Assembly (NCBI GenBank): GCA_945271295.1
Contig: CALYPG010000002.1
Location: 105,868-169,867 of the forward strand
DNA length: 64,000 nt
Source: an uncultured Gilliamella sp.
GTDB lineage: Bacteria; Pseudomonadota; Gammaproteobacteria; Enterobacterales; Orbaceae
Direction: 5' to 3'
The notes under the pieces were generated by a model, which saw nothing but the letters and a program-made list of their open reading frames with translations, had not been told where the DNA came from and did not search any database. Shown here piece by piece: positions 9,224-17,844 of the stretch; position 1 is the first letter of the stretch; each line of letters opens with the position of its first letter. The position numbers were made by a program, and so were the translations under genes.

Positions 9224-10069
9224 ATGAAGCTGGTCAGTTATCTTATCTCAGGAAAGGCTAGTTTTGGTCTATTAACTAACAATGGCATTGTTGATTTAGG
9301 CCAAAAATTAAGCAATAAATATGTAGATTTAAAATCGTTTCTTGCAGATAAAGATGGGTTATCTATTGCCAAGACCTATTTAAATGAGCCTAGTGATATT
9401 AATGAACAACAAATTACTTATTTACCGGTTATACCTAACCCAAATAAAATTTTATGTGTCGGAATGAATTATGCAGAAAAACGTGCAGAATTTAATGAAA
9501 CGAGCTCAGCTCCAACATTATTTGTTCGTTTTCCGGATTCTCAAACAGGCCATAAAACTAATATTATTAAACCAGCAATTACTAATGAATTAGATTACGA
9601 GGGTGAATTAGCGATTATTATTGGTAAAGCTGGCTTTCGTATTGACGAAAAAGATGCTTTATCATATGTTGCAGGCTATAGTTGTTATATGGATGGTTCG
9701 ATTCGTGACTGGCAATATACTTGGTTTACTGCTGGTAAAAATTGGCCTAGTACCGGTGCATTTGGTCCTTGTTTAACTACTAGTGATGAAATCCCAGATC
9801 CAACTACTTTAACCTTAACCACTTATTTAAATGGTAGGGAAATGCAACACGATTCAGTGAAAAATCTTGTTCATTCTGTACCAGAATTAATCGCCTACAT
9901 TAGTACATTCACCCATTTATCTCCAGGTGATGTAATTCTTACTGGTTCACCAGGTGGAGTTGGTAAAAAACGTAATCCGCCAGTATTTATGCAAGATGGC
10001 GATATTATAGAAGTTGAAATTACTAATATTGGACGTCTAACTAACTTTGTTGTTGCTGAAAAAAGGTAG
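9224..10069 (+). CDS. fumarylacetoacetate-hydrolase (FAH) family protein in the citrate operon
   Basis: A 281-residue cytosolic protein of the FAH superfamily. The divalent-metal ligands of the family are seen in DYEGELAIIIGKA, with YMDGSIRDWQ further on and the C-terminal LTGSPGGVG loop. It sits between citS and citC, with only four bases before citC, where enterobacterial clusters have the oxaloacetate decarboxylase genes. Some FAH proteins (FAHD1) decarboxylate oxaloacetate, so that role is attractive here. However the lid segment reads NYAEKRAE: the Glu of the FAHD1 His-Glu pair is kept while the His is Lys. Function is therefore inferred from position only. The start has TAAGGAG upstream. 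Confidence 0.82.
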   Translation: MKLVSYLISGKASFGLLTNNGIVDLGQKLSNKYVDLKSFLADKDGLSIAKTYLNEPSDINEQQITYLPVIPNPNKILCVGMNYAEKRAEFNETSSAPTLFVRFPDSQTGHKTNIIKPAITNELDYEGELAIIIGKAGFRIDEKDALSYVAGYSCYMDGSIRDWQYTWFTAGKNWPSTGAFGPCLTTSDEIPDPTTLTLTTYLNGREMQHDSVKNLVHSVPELIAYISTFTHLSPGDVILTGSPGGVGKKRNPPVFMQDGDIIEVEITNIGRLTNFVVAEKR

Positions 10070-10073
10070 TTTT

Positions 10074-11108
10074 ATGTACGATGCAGTTGATTATTTAGTT
10101 GTTGATATTTCTAAATCTGAAGTAGCACAAAAAGAAATTAAATATTTATTATCAATATCAAATCTTGATTTAGATTCACAAGCGACTATCTTTGTAGTGG
10201 CTAAGATGAATAATAATATCATTGCCTGTGCAGGTATTGATCATAATATTATTAAATGTGTTGCAATTCATCCAGACTATAGAGGCAATCAACTTAATCT
10301 TACTTTAATCGATAAAGTCATAAAATATGCTAATGAAAATGGCTATTTTCACCTGTTTTTGTACACCAAACCTGAAAATAAAGATTTTTTTAAAGGATGT
10401 GGCTTTTTCCCAATTGTTGAAATAACTGATTTAGTTGTTTTGATGGAAAATAATCCGGTTGGGATAAAGCAATATTGCAAACATTTGAGCACACAACGAA
10501 AAGAAGGAGCAAAAATTGGCAGTATTGTGATGAATGCTAATCCCTTTACTAAAGGTCATCAATATTTAATTCAATACGCAGCAAGTCAATGTGATTGGTT
10601 ACATGTCTTTGTGGTTAATGAAAATGTGTCATTATTTCCATTTGATGTGCGTTTACAATTAGTCAAAGAGGGTTGTAAGGGAATAAACAATGTCACTGTA
10701 CACCCCGGTTCATCATATATAATCTCCAAAGCAACTTTTCCATCTTATTTCTTAAAAGATAAGACCAAAATTGATTATGCTTATATGGGCATTGATTTGC
10801 TAATTTTCCGAGATTATATAGCGCCTGCTCTAAATATTACTCATCGCTTTGTTGGTAGTGAGCCTTATAGTGAAGTAACGCGGGCTTATAATGAAGCTAT
10901 GTATTATTGGTTACAAGACATAACTTTAGATCAATATCCAACTATTACCGTAGTAGAAATCCAACGAATAGCCGAGGGTAAATCAGTAATATCAGCATCA
11001 TTAGTTAGGAAGTTACTTGTAGCAAAACAATATGAACCGATTAAAAAATTAGTTCCACCTTCTACTTGGGCATATTTATCTACTCATATGGTTGAATCAA
11101 CCAATTAA
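10074..11108 (+). CDS. citC: [citrate (pro-3S)-lyase] ligase CitC
   Basis: Acetylates the thiol of the citrate-lyase prosthetic group on CitD using acetate and ATP, switching the lyase on. The protein has 344 residues, the family size. The N-terminal third is a GNAT-like domain (CVAIHPDYRGNQLNLTLIDKV). The remainder is a nucleotidylyl-transferase domain with the TKGHQYLIQYA HxGH-like motif and, near the C-terminus, GKSVISASLVRKLL resembling the ISxSxxR motif. I use the ATG that follows AAAAAGG; an in-frame TTG 27 bases earlier lies inside the preceding gene. It is translationally close to its neighbours on both sides. Confidence 0.93.
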   Translation: MYDAVDYLVVDISKSEVAQKEIKYLLSISNLDLDSQATIFVVAKMNNNIIACAGIDHNIIKCVAIHPDYRGNQLNLTLIDKVIKYANENGYFHLFLYTKPENKDFFKGCGFFPIVEITDLVVLMENNPVGIKQYCKHLSTQRKEGAKIGSIVMNANPFTKGHQYLIQYAASQCDWLHVFVVNENVSLFPFDVRLQLVKEGCKGINNVTVHPGSSYIISKATFPSYFLKDKTKIDYAYMGIDLLIFRDYIAPALNITHRFVGSEPYSEVTRAYNEAMYYWLQDITLDQYPTITVVEIQRIAEGKSVISASLVRKLLVAKQYEPIKKLVPPSTWAYLSTHMVESTN

Positions 11109-11130
11109 TTCGTTTTAAAAAGGTAACAAA

Positions 11131-11421
11131 ATGAAAATACAAAAAGAAGCCATGGCAGGAACTCTCGAATCAAGTGATTTGTTAGTGAAAGTCATACCCA
11201 ATACGGGAATAGAAATTGTTATTAATAGTGATGTTAATAAGCAATTTGGTGATCAAATACGCGCAGTTGTAAATCAAACATTAAACGATCTTAATGTAAC
11301 AGATGGTTTAATTATTATTGATGACAAAGGTGCACTTGATTGTGCTATTAAAGCAAGAGTACAGTGTGCAGTTTTACGTGGCGCAAACGAAGAAAACTTA
11401 GATTGGAGTAAATTACTATGA
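11131..11421 (+). CDS. citD: citrate lyase acyl carrier protein CitD (gamma subunit)
   Basis: Small 96-residue carrier protein that bears the 2'-(5''-triphosphoribosyl)-3'-dephospho-CoA group of citrate lyase. The attachment Ser14 is in GTLESSD, the family motif. The rest ([34 protein letters not shown]) matches CitD closely. Its ATGA overlaps the start of citE by four bases, so the two are likely translationally coupled. Confidence 0.95.
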   Translation: MKIQKEAMAGTLESSDLLVKVIPNTGIEIVINSDVNKQFGDQIRAVVNQTLNDLNVTDGLIIIDDKGALDCAIKARVQCAVLRGANEENLDWSKLL

Positions 11422-12305
11422 AAAAATTACGTCGAAGTATGCTGTTTCTTCCTGGTGCCAACGCTGCGATGTTATCAACATCTTTCGTGTACAAACCTGA
11501 TTCAATCATGTTTGACCTTGAAGATGCGGTTTCAATTAAAGAGAAAGATTCTGCTAGATTATTAGTCGCTCAAACGTTGCTTTTGCCTGTTTATAAAGAG
11601 CATGGTATCGAAACTGTCGTTAGAATCAATGCGCTAAATACTCCTTTTGGTTTAAAAGATCTTGAAGCAGTTGTAAGAGCTGGCGTGGATGTTGTTCGTT
11701 TGCCTATGACTAATTCTGCTGATGATATTCATGAATTAGAAGCACATGTTGAAAGAATCGAAAAAGAATGTGGCCGTGAAGTGGGTAGCACAAAATTAAT
11801 GGCTGCGATTGAATCAGCGGTAGCTGTAGTTAATGCCGTTTCAATTGCTAAGTCATCTCCTCGTTTAATAGGCATTGCGTTAGCTGCATTTGACTACCTT
11901 GTAGATATGCAAACTGAACGTGGTGACGGTACTGAATTATTTTATGCGCGCTGCGCCGTTTTACATGCAGCTCGTGTAGCTAAAATTGATGCCTTTGATG
12001 TGGTTTACTCTAATGTTAATGATGATGAAGGCTTCTTAAAAGAAGTAAGTTTGATCAAAAAATTAGGTTATAACGGTAAATCACTGATTAATCCTAGACA
12101 AATAGAACTATTGCATAATGCTTATGCACCAACAGCTGCAGAAGTTGAACATGCGAAAAAAGTGGTTGAAGCCGCAGAAGAAGGGGAAAGAAATGGGCTT
12201 GGCGTTGTTTCTTTAAATGGCAAAATGATTGATGCTCCGATTATTGCTAGAGCTCAAAAAGTTATTGAGCTAGCCAAATATTCTGGCGTCCGTAAAGAAA
12301 TTTGA
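11418..12305 (+). CDS. citE: citrate lyase beta subunit CitE (citryl-ACP lyase)
   Basis: Cleaves citryl-ACP to acetyl-ACP and oxaloacetate in the cytosolic citrate-lyase complex. At 295 residues it has normal length for the HpcH/HpaI-like TIM-barrel family. Visible motifs are [14 protein letters not shown] at the N-terminus, [10 protein letters not shown] with the metal-binding acidic residues, [10 protein letters not shown] with the substrate-binding Arg, and [16 protein letters not shown] near the C-terminus. It overlaps citD by four bases and precedes citF by twelve. Confidence 0.95.
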   Translation: MKKLRRSMLFLPGANAAMLSTSFVYKPDSIMFDLEDAVSIKEKDSARLLVAQTLLLPVYKEHGIETVVRINALNTPFGLKDLEAVVRAGVDVVRLPMTNSADDIHELEAHVERIEKECGREVGSTKLMAAIESAVAVVNAVSIAKSSPRLIGIALAAFDYLVDMQTERGDGTELFYARCAVLHAARVAKIDAFDVVYSNVNDDEGFLKEVSLIKKLGYNGKSLINPRQIELLHNAYAPTAAEVEHAKKVVEAAEEGERNGLGVVSLNGKMIDAPIIARAQKVIELAKYSGVRKEI

Positions 12306-12317
12306 TAGGATTGAAAA

Positions 12318-13847
12318 ATGACTACTTCTATAAACAAAAAAATTGATGACTTGCTTAAACAGCATCCAGAGCTCAAAAATATTGCACCATTTGTTGATGC
12401 CAATGCTACTACACCTTATTTAAAAGATGAATCAAAATATACCCGTAAATTATGTGCATCAATCGAACAAGCAATCGAAAAATGTGAATTACGTGATGGT
12501 ATGACTATCTCTTTCCACCATGCGTTTCGGGAAGGCGATAAAGTCATTAATAAAGTGGTGGAAATCATTAGCAAATTAGGAATTAAAAATCTAACGCTGG
12601 CTTCTAGCTCATTATTAAGTTGTAACTCAGCCTTAATTCCCCATATTGAAGCTGGAGTGATCACTAAAATTTACACTTCAGGTTTAAGAGGAAAATTAGC
12701 TGATGCAATTTCACATGGTTTAATGGATAATCCTGTACACATTCATTCTCATGGTGGACGCGTAAAATTAATCCAAAGTGGTGAAATTAATATCGATATC
12801 GCCTTTTTAGCTGTTTCAACTGCTGATGAACAAGGTAATGCTAATGGTGTGTCAGGTAAATCACGATGTGGTGCATTAGGTTATGCGATGGTTGATGCTC
12901 AGTTTGCCAAAAAAGTCGTGTTACTTACTGAAGATATTGTTGATTACCCTAACTATCCAGCAAGTATCCGTCAGGATCAAGTTGACTACATTGTTAAGGT
13001 AGATGAAGTTGGCGATCCAACTAAAATAAGTGTAGGTGCTGCCCGTATTACCAGCAATCCACGTGAACTTATGATTGCTCGTTATGCTGCTGATGTAATT
13101 GAACATTCTGGTTATTTTAAAGATGGATTCTCCATCCAAACTGGCTCTGGCGCATCTTCAACTGCGGCTACGCGTTTCCTTGAAAATCGTATGCGAGCTA
13201 AAAACATCACTGCTGCATTTGCATTAGGTGGTATTACGGCAAGTATTGTTGATTTACATGAAAAAGGTTTGGTTAAACGTCTACTCGATACCCAAAGTTT
13301 TGATGGTACCGCTGGACAATCTTTAGCAAAAAATAAAGATCATATCGAAATTTCTACTAACTTTTATGCAAATCCGGCATCAAAAGGAGCAAGTTGTGAT
13401 GAACTAGATATTGTTATCCTAAGTGCTTTAGAAGTTGACCTAGACTTTAACGTTAATGTATTAACTGGTTCTGATGGTGTTATGCGTGGTGCTTCTGGTG
13501 GTCACTGTGATACTGCGGCAGGTGCAAACTTAACTATTATCGTGGCGCCATTAATTCGAAGCCGTATACCAACCGTAATTAAAAAAGTTACTACTGTTGT
13601 AACTCCTGGTGAAAGCGTTGATGTTCTAGTTACTGACCATGGTATTGCTGTTAATCCAGGTCGTCCTGAAATTGCTGAGCGTCTTAAAGCAGCTAATTTA
13701 CCAGTAATGTCAATAGAGGAACTATACCAACGAGCTGTTGCCTTAACTGGTGAACCGCGTCCAATTGAATTTAATGATAAGATTGTTGGTATTGTACATT
13801 TCCGTGATGGATCAATCATTGATGTAGTTCGACAAGTTAAAGATTAA
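12318..13847 (+). CDS. citF: citrate lyase alpha subunit CitF (citrate CoA-transferase)
   Basis: Transfers citrate onto the carrier protein in exchange for acetate, giving citryl-ACP. The 509-residue length is that of the family, and the sequence runs without interruption. Recognisable stretches are GMTISFHHAFREGDKV, VHIHSHGGRVKL, FSIQTGSGASSTAATRFLE and LTGSDGVMRGASGGHCDTAA. The last is the highly conserved C-terminal CoA-transferase segment. It is followed by a hairpin and then citX. The frame on the other strand is only a shadow. Confidence 0.95.
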   Translation: MTTSINKKIDDLLKQHPELKNIAPFVDANATTPYLKDESKYTRKLCASIEQAIEKCELRDGMTISFHHAFREGDKVINKVVEIISKLGIKNLTLASSSLLSCNSALIPHIEAGVITKIYTSGLRGKLADAISHGLMDNPVHIHSHGGRVKLIQSGEINIDIAFLAVSTADEQGNANGVSGKSRCGALGYAMVDAQFAKKVVLLTEDIVDYPNYPASIRQDQVDYIVKVDEVGDPTKISVGAARITSNPRELMIARYAADVIEHSGYFKDGFSIQTGSGASSTAATRFLENRMRAKNITAAFALGGITASIVDLHEKGLVKRLLDTQSFDGTAGQSLAKNKDHIEISTNFYANPASKGASCDELDIVILSALEVDLDFNVNVLTGSDGVMRGASGGHCDTAAGANLTIIVAPLIRSRIPTVIKKVTTVVTPGESVDVLVTDHGIAVNPGRPEIAERLKAANLPVMSIEELYQRAVALTGEPRPIEFNDKIVGIVHFRDGSIIDVVRQVKD

Positions 13848-13867
13848 CGTCTATAGTGATTGTAATA

Positions 13868-13892
13868 GCATAACATTTTGTAATGTTATGCT
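13868..13892 (+). terminator. hairpin between citF and citX
   Basis: AGCATAACATT and its exact inverse AATGTTATGCT flank a three-base loop, followed by ATTATTTGTTT. The stem is AT-rich and the T tract is interrupted, so termination would be partial. It also covers the first in-frame ATG of citX, which argues for a later citX start. It could lower the amount of the maturation enzyme relative to the lyase subunits. Confidence 0.5.
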
Positions 13893-13903
13893 ATTATTTG
13901 TTT

Positions 13904-14464
13904 ATGCTGAATAATATGTTAATAAATTTTAATGATGGTCAACCCATTGACTTAGCGCAGATGCTATTAGCGAAGGAAAAACGAGTAGAAAATCAGAAAT
14001 TGATGCTTAATCGTTATAACTATCCTCTTATCTCTTTAAGTATAGTTATTCCTGGGCCAATTAAAAATAGCAGTGGTGCTAATTTCTTATTCAAAGAAGC
14101 AATCAAAGCACTACATGATGGTTTTACAGAAAACGCTCTTTTAGTAATTGATGAGCAACATTATCACTCTATAGCCGGAGCAGAAGCTATTATGTCAGTG
14201 AAATGCTCTGTCAATAAATTAAAACAGTATTGTATAAATATTGAAGAAAATCATCCATTAGGACGTTTATGGGATATTGATGTTATAGATCCAATCACCC
14301 AGCAGAGTCTTTCTCGTTATGAATTTGAACATCACGCCAGGCAATGCTTAGTTTGTCAGGATATGGCTAAAGTATGTAGTCGAGCAAGGCGACATTCATT
14401 AGATGACATTTTTTCTGCTATGGAAAAGAAAATTAATGATTATTTAATAAATACGCCTGTCTAA
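13904..14464 (+). CDS. citX: apo-citrate lyase phosphoribosyl-dephospho-CoA transferase CitX
   Basis: Attaches the prosthetic group to Ser14 of CitD. About 186 residues, matching CitX (183 in E. coli). Diagnostic stretches are SIVIPGPIKNSSG, ENHPLGRLWDIDVI and ARQCLVCQDMAKVCSRARRH with its cysteines. The frame opens at an ATG inside the upstream hairpin; the next ATG, or one four codons later, is better placed by alignment with E. coli CitX. No strong ribosome site is visible. The partner enzyme CitG, which makes the prosthetic-group precursor, is not encoded next to it. Confidence 0.88.
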   Translation: MLNNMLINFNDGQPIDLAQMLLAKEKRVENQKLMLNRYNYPLISLSIVIPGPIKNSSGANFLFKEAIKALHDGFTENALLVIDEQHYHSIAGAEAIMSVKCSVNKLKQYCINIEENHPLGRLWDIDVIDPITQQSLSRYEFEHHARQCLVCQDMAKVCSRARRHSLDDIFSAMEKKINDYLINTPV

Positions 14465-14552
14465 TATTTAAAAGCAACAATTCAAACAGAACTGTTGAGA
14501 TTAAATATTATGTTGTATATCATTATTATCAATCCAATTTAATCAAGATTAT

Positions 14553-15719
14553 TTAAATTGTTGTTAGTGCTTGCTCCAAATCAGCGAGCAAATCGCTAAT
14601 GTCTTCAAGACCAACGGAAATACGTAATAATTGATCTGAGATACCTGCTATTTTTCTAGCTTCAGCAGTAATCCCCGAATGCGTCATCGTTGCAGGATGG
14701 CAAATAAGACTTTCTACTCCACCCATCGATTGGGCTAAGGTAAAAATATTCAGCGCTTTTAAGAATTTTGGCATAGCATCTGGTTTATTTATTAATTCAA
14801 AACTTAATAAGGAACCAAAACCTTTTTGCTGTTTTTTAGCAATTTCATGACCTAGGTTTGAAGGTAAAGAAGGATGATATACTTTGGCAATTTTTGGATG
14901 ATTAACCAAGAATTCAACCACTTTTTGTGCATTTATTTGTTGTAATGTTACACGGGCAGCAAGTGTGCGTAATCCACGTAATAATAAGTAACTATCAAAG
15001 GATGAGGTTAATGTGCCAATATTATTTGCCCACCATAAAACATCTGTTGCTAGCTTTTGATCTTTAAAGACTAAAATCCCCGCTAATAAATCCGAATGTC
15101 CATTTAAAAATTTAGTACACGAATGGGTAACAATATCTGCACCAAGCTCTAAAGGTTTTTGTAAAATTGGAGTCATAAAGGTATTATCTACCAACACTAA
15201 AGCCCCTACTTCATGAGCTTGTTTAGCAATTTCTTGAATATCGACTACACGTAATAATGGATTACTTGGTGTTTCAATTAATACTAGTTTAGGTTTTAAG
15301 CATAACGCTTCTTTCAACGCTATTTGATTTGATTGATCAACAAAATTTGCCTTAAAATAACCACGTTGACTTAAGCTATTAAAAAGACGATAGCTACCAC
15401 CATAGCAATCATGTGGTGCAATAACTAAATCATTAGGAGTCAAAAGTGCTATGCTAATTAAATGAATTGCAGACATACCACAATTAGTTAGAATTGCATC
15501 GACACCACCTTCTAATTTAGCTACCGTTTCTTCAACTAAACGTCGGCTTGGATTTGTTTTTCGTGCGTAATCAAACTCTCTTGGCTTTGCAAACTCTTGA
15601 TAACGGAAGCAAGTAGAAGGAGTAATAACAGGGACAACACTTCCATATTGTTCATCAGTATTTAATCCACCACGTACTGCAATAGTTCCTTGATTTAAAT
15701 TGTCAGATTGAATAGTCAT
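14553..15719 (-). CDS. metB: cystathionine gamma-synthase MetB
   Basis: PLP enzyme of methionine synthesis that condenses an activated homoserine ester with cysteine to give cystathionine. About 388 residues, against 386 in E. coli. The PLP-binding Lys is in HSCTKFLNGHSD, with the substrate and cofactor contacts YARKTNPSRRLVE and LVDNTFMTP also visible. Related Cys/Met-metabolism enzymes (MetC, MetZ) are alternatives, but the N-terminus and the divergent metJ make MetB most likely. The start with AGGGA upstream is preferred over one seven codons earlier. Four met boxes lie upstream, so repression by MetJ is expected. Confidence 0.9.
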   Translation of the reverse strand: MTIQSDNLNQGTIAVRGGLNTDEQYGSVVPVITPSTCFRYQEFAKPREFDYARKTNPSRRLVEETVAKLEGGVDAILTNCGMSAIHLISIALLTPNDLVIAPHDCYGGSYRLFNSLSQRGYFKANFVDQSNQIALKEALCLKPKLVLIETPSNPLLRVVDIQEIAKQAHEVGALVLVDNTFMTPILQKPLELGADIVTHSCTKFLNGHSDLLAGILVFKDQKLATDVLWWANNIGTLTSSFDSYLLLRGLRTLAARVTLQQINAQKVVEFLVNHPKIAKVYHPSLPSNLGHEIAKKQQKGFGSLLSFELINKPDAMPKFLKALNIFTLAQSMGGVESLICHPATMTHSGITAEARKIAGISDQLLRISVGLEDISDLLADLEQALTTI

Positions 15720-15786
15720 AGTCACATCCCTAAATAGCACTTATAAGTCGAATAAACCAATATGACAAGAATAGCACATCTGATTA

Positions 15787-15818
15787 AGACGTCAACATGT
15801 CTAGACGTCTAACTATCT
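15787..15818. promoter_or_regulatory. MetJ operator: four tandem met boxes
   Basis: Four consecutive 8-base units read AGACGTCA, ACATGTCT, AGACGTCT and AACTATCT, against the consensus AGACGTCT. The third is perfect, and the array lies between the divergent metB and metJ starts. MetJ with S-adenosylmethionine binds such arrays cooperatively, one dimer per box, so both genes should be repressed when methionine is plentiful. Confidence 0.93.
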
Positions 15819-15896
15819 TGGTGTATAGTTTGCAGCAAAATAAAAAAAAAGATAAAATTACCCACATTATTTGTGTTGTGATTTTGGTGAAAAAAT

Positions 15897-16229
15897 ATGA
15901 TGAAATGGAATGGTGAATATATAAGTCCTTATGCAGAGCATGGTAAAAAAAGCGAGCAGGTCAAAAAAATTACTGTATCAATTCCGTTAAAAGTATTAAA
16001 AATATTGACCGATGAACGAACTCGACGTCAAGTTAATAACTTACGCCATGCCACTAACAGTGAACTATTATGTGAAGCTTTTTTGCATGCATACACAGGC
16101 CAACCTTTACCATGTGATGAAGACTTACAAAAAGATCAAAATGATGGTATTCCTAAACAAGCACAAAAAATGATGCGTGATTTAGGCATTGATCCGGAAT
16201 TAATTGATCCAGAATTATTAGAGAATTAG
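15897..16229 (+). CDS. metJ: methionine repressor MetJ
   Basis: Ribbon-helix-helix repressor using S-adenosylmethionine as co-repressor. Residues about 4-70 are almost identical to E. coli MetJ, including the DNA-contacting strand [15 protein letters not shown] and the [20 protein letters not shown] helix. The protein is 110 residues versus 105, with a divergent acidic C-terminal tail ([10 protein letters not shown]). Two successive ATG codons could start it; the first has GGTGA at better spacing. It is divergent from metB with shared met boxes, implying autoregulation. Confidence 0.96.
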   Translation: MMKWNGEYISPYAEHGKKSEQVKKITVSIPLKVLKILTDERTRRQVNNLRHATNSELLCEAFLHAYTGQPLPCDEDLQKDQNDGIPKQAQKMMRDLGIDPELIDPELLEN

Positions 16230-16263
16230 TTAATTATTATATAAAAATTAAATATCTAAAAGT

Positions 16264-16288
16264 AAAAAGGCGCACTAAGCGCCTTTTT
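16264..16288. terminator. bidirectional terminator between metJ and rpmE
   Basis: AAAAAGGCGC and GCGCCTTTTT form a perfect ten-base stem with loop ACTAA. T runs occur on both strands, so it can stop metJ transcripts and the convergent rpmE transcripts. Confidence 0.9.
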
Positions 16289-16321
16289 AACTATAAGAAT
16301 CTGTAATGGAATTGGCTAATA

Positions 16322-16537
16322 CTATTTTTTACCGCCAACCATTGCAAAACGTTGTTTAAATTTATCTACACGTCCACCAGTTGCAACATCGCGTTGTTTA
16401 CCTGTGTAAAATGGATGACACTCACCACACACATCAAGGTGAATATCATGACCAATAGTTGAATGAGTTTTAATCACATTTCCACAAGAACAAGTTGCAG
16501 TAATTGCTGTATATTCTGGGTGAATACCTTCTTTCAT
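16322..16537 (-). CDS. rpmE: 50S ribosomal protein L31
   Basis: Large-subunit ribosomal protein of 71 residues, matching E. coli RpmE (70) along its length. Four cysteines (CSC near residues 16-18 and CGEC near 37-40) form the zinc site, so this is the zinc-containing L31 rather than the zinc-free paralogue YkgM. The conserved [20 protein letters not shown] block is present. It is transcribed alone; the start has GAGGT upstream. Zinc-containing L31 is known to serve as a zinc store in some bacteria. Confidence 0.96.
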   Translation of the reverse strand: MKEGIHPEYTAITATCSCGNVIKTHSTIGHDIHLDVCGECHPFYTGKQRDVATGGRVDKFKQRFAMVGGKK

Positions 16538-16676
16538 AATAAACCTCTAAAATTTGTTCGTATCGCTATATAGACAGCTATTTAAGCAAAACCTATACAC
16601 CATACGAGTGTTAAAAACAGAATTTGGGCCGCAATTATACGTCCCAATTGACGTATAATCAAGTATAAAAAAGCGA

Positions 16677-17729
16677 CTAAACGGGTAATTGACCTATTGT
16701 AACTTGTAATTCAATTCTCTCCCCATTGCGTAACACTATAATGGGGACGGTTATTCCTGGTTTCAACTCTGCAATTTGATCCATTGTTTCAACAATTGAT
16801 TTTACCGGTTTATTATCTACCATAATTAAAATATCATTAGCTTTTATTCCTGCCTGTAATGAAGGGCCTTCAGTATTAGTCACTAAAATACCTAAAACCA
16901 CAGGTTTATCACTAGGATTTTGTGTTGGAGCAAACTCGAAACCATCAATACCAATATAACCACGAATAACTTTACCATCCTGGATTAATTTATTCATAAT
17001 TTTGACCGCTAATGCTGTTGGAATGGCAAATCCTATACCTTCTGGAACTTCATTACCCATATTTTTTGCAAAAGTTAAAGTATTGATACCAACTAACTCT
17101 CCTTTGGTATTAACCAATGCACCACCTGAATTACCGTGATTAATTGAGGCATCTGTTTGAATAAAGTTCTGTCTTCTATATGGGCTTAATCCATCACGTC
17201 CTGTTGCACTTATAATTCCCTGTGTAATGGTTTGCCCTATATTGTAAGGATTACCTATTGCTAGAACAACATCACCAATCAGAGGATCGCGCTGAGGATT
17301 AATATGAATGGTCGGAATATTATTCGCTTCAATTTTTAATACCGCAATATCTACTAGTTTATCAGTGCCAATTGATAAAGCCTCAAAAAGGCGACCATCT
17401 TGTAAAGCAACAATGATTTGTTGCGCACCATCAATAACATGATAATTAGTGATAATATAACCGTGTTCGCTCATAATCACACCAGAACCTAATGGTGTGA
17501 TTGAGTCATCTTGCGTTTGTTTGGGAACTGTACTGATGGAACGGCTATAAATATTAACTACTGCTGGAGCTGCAATTTTTACTGCATCTGAATAACTTAA
17601 TGGATCATTATTAAAAATAGATACTGAGAAACTAGATTGATTTCCGTTTCGTAAAGAAGGAAAAATAATTAATAATACAATCGCTAAAACTGTACCAATT
17701 AACATGGGCCATAAAAATTTTTTAAGCAT
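16677..17729 (-). CDS. degS: periplasmic stress-sensor serine protease DegS
   Basis: Inner-membrane-anchored HtrA protease that starts the sigma-E response by cutting RseA when its PDZ domain binds unfolded porin C-termini. An N-terminal membrane anchor (residues about 4-24) is followed by a trypsin-like domain with His in TNYHVIDGA, Asp in LVDIAVLKI and Ser in NHGNSGGALV, then one PDZ domain. About 350 residues, against 355 in E. coli. I start at the ATG reading MLKKFLW; the frame extends three codons to a TTG. It follows degQ in the same direction as in E. coli, with a hairpin between. Confidence 0.93.
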   Translation of the reverse strand: MLKKFLWPMLIGTVLAIVLLIIFPSLRNGNQSSFSVSIFNNDPLSYSDAVKIAAPAVVNIYSRSISTVPKQTQDDSITPLGSGVIMSEHGYIITNYHVIDGAQQIIVALQDGRLFEALSIGTDKLVDIAVLKIEANNIPTIHINPQRDPLIGDVVLAIGNPYNIGQTITQGIISATGRDGLSPYRRQNFIQTDASINHGNSGGALVNTKGELVGINTLTFAKNMGNEVPEGIGFAIPTALAVKIMNKLIQDGKVIRGYIGIDGFEFAPTQNPSDKPVVLGILVTNTEGPSLQAGIKANDILIMVDNKPVKSIVETMDQIAELKPGITVPIIVLRNGERIELQVTIGQLPV

Positions 17730-17800
17730 TATTATCAAATTATGATGAATGGCGTGTATATGATTCTATCATATCTATAAGAAGGTTAGTATTATTGTTT

Positions 17801-17826
17801 TTCGTCGATGCTATAGCATCGACGAA
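17801..17826. terminator. palindromic hairpin between degQ and degS
   Basis: TTCGTCGATGCTA and its perfect inverse make a 26-base palindrome, GC-richer than its surroundings. On the minus strand, where both flanking genes lie, it is followed by GAAAAAC rather than a T run. It is therefore at best a weak terminator and may instead protect the degQ mRNA end. Confidence 0.5.
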
Positions 17827-17844
17827 TTTAAATAAATATAGAAA

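Noticed and set aside
12416..13819. Three minus-strand open frames inside citF
   Set aside because: Antisense shadows of a full-length, clearly conserved citF; no ribosome sites and odd composition.
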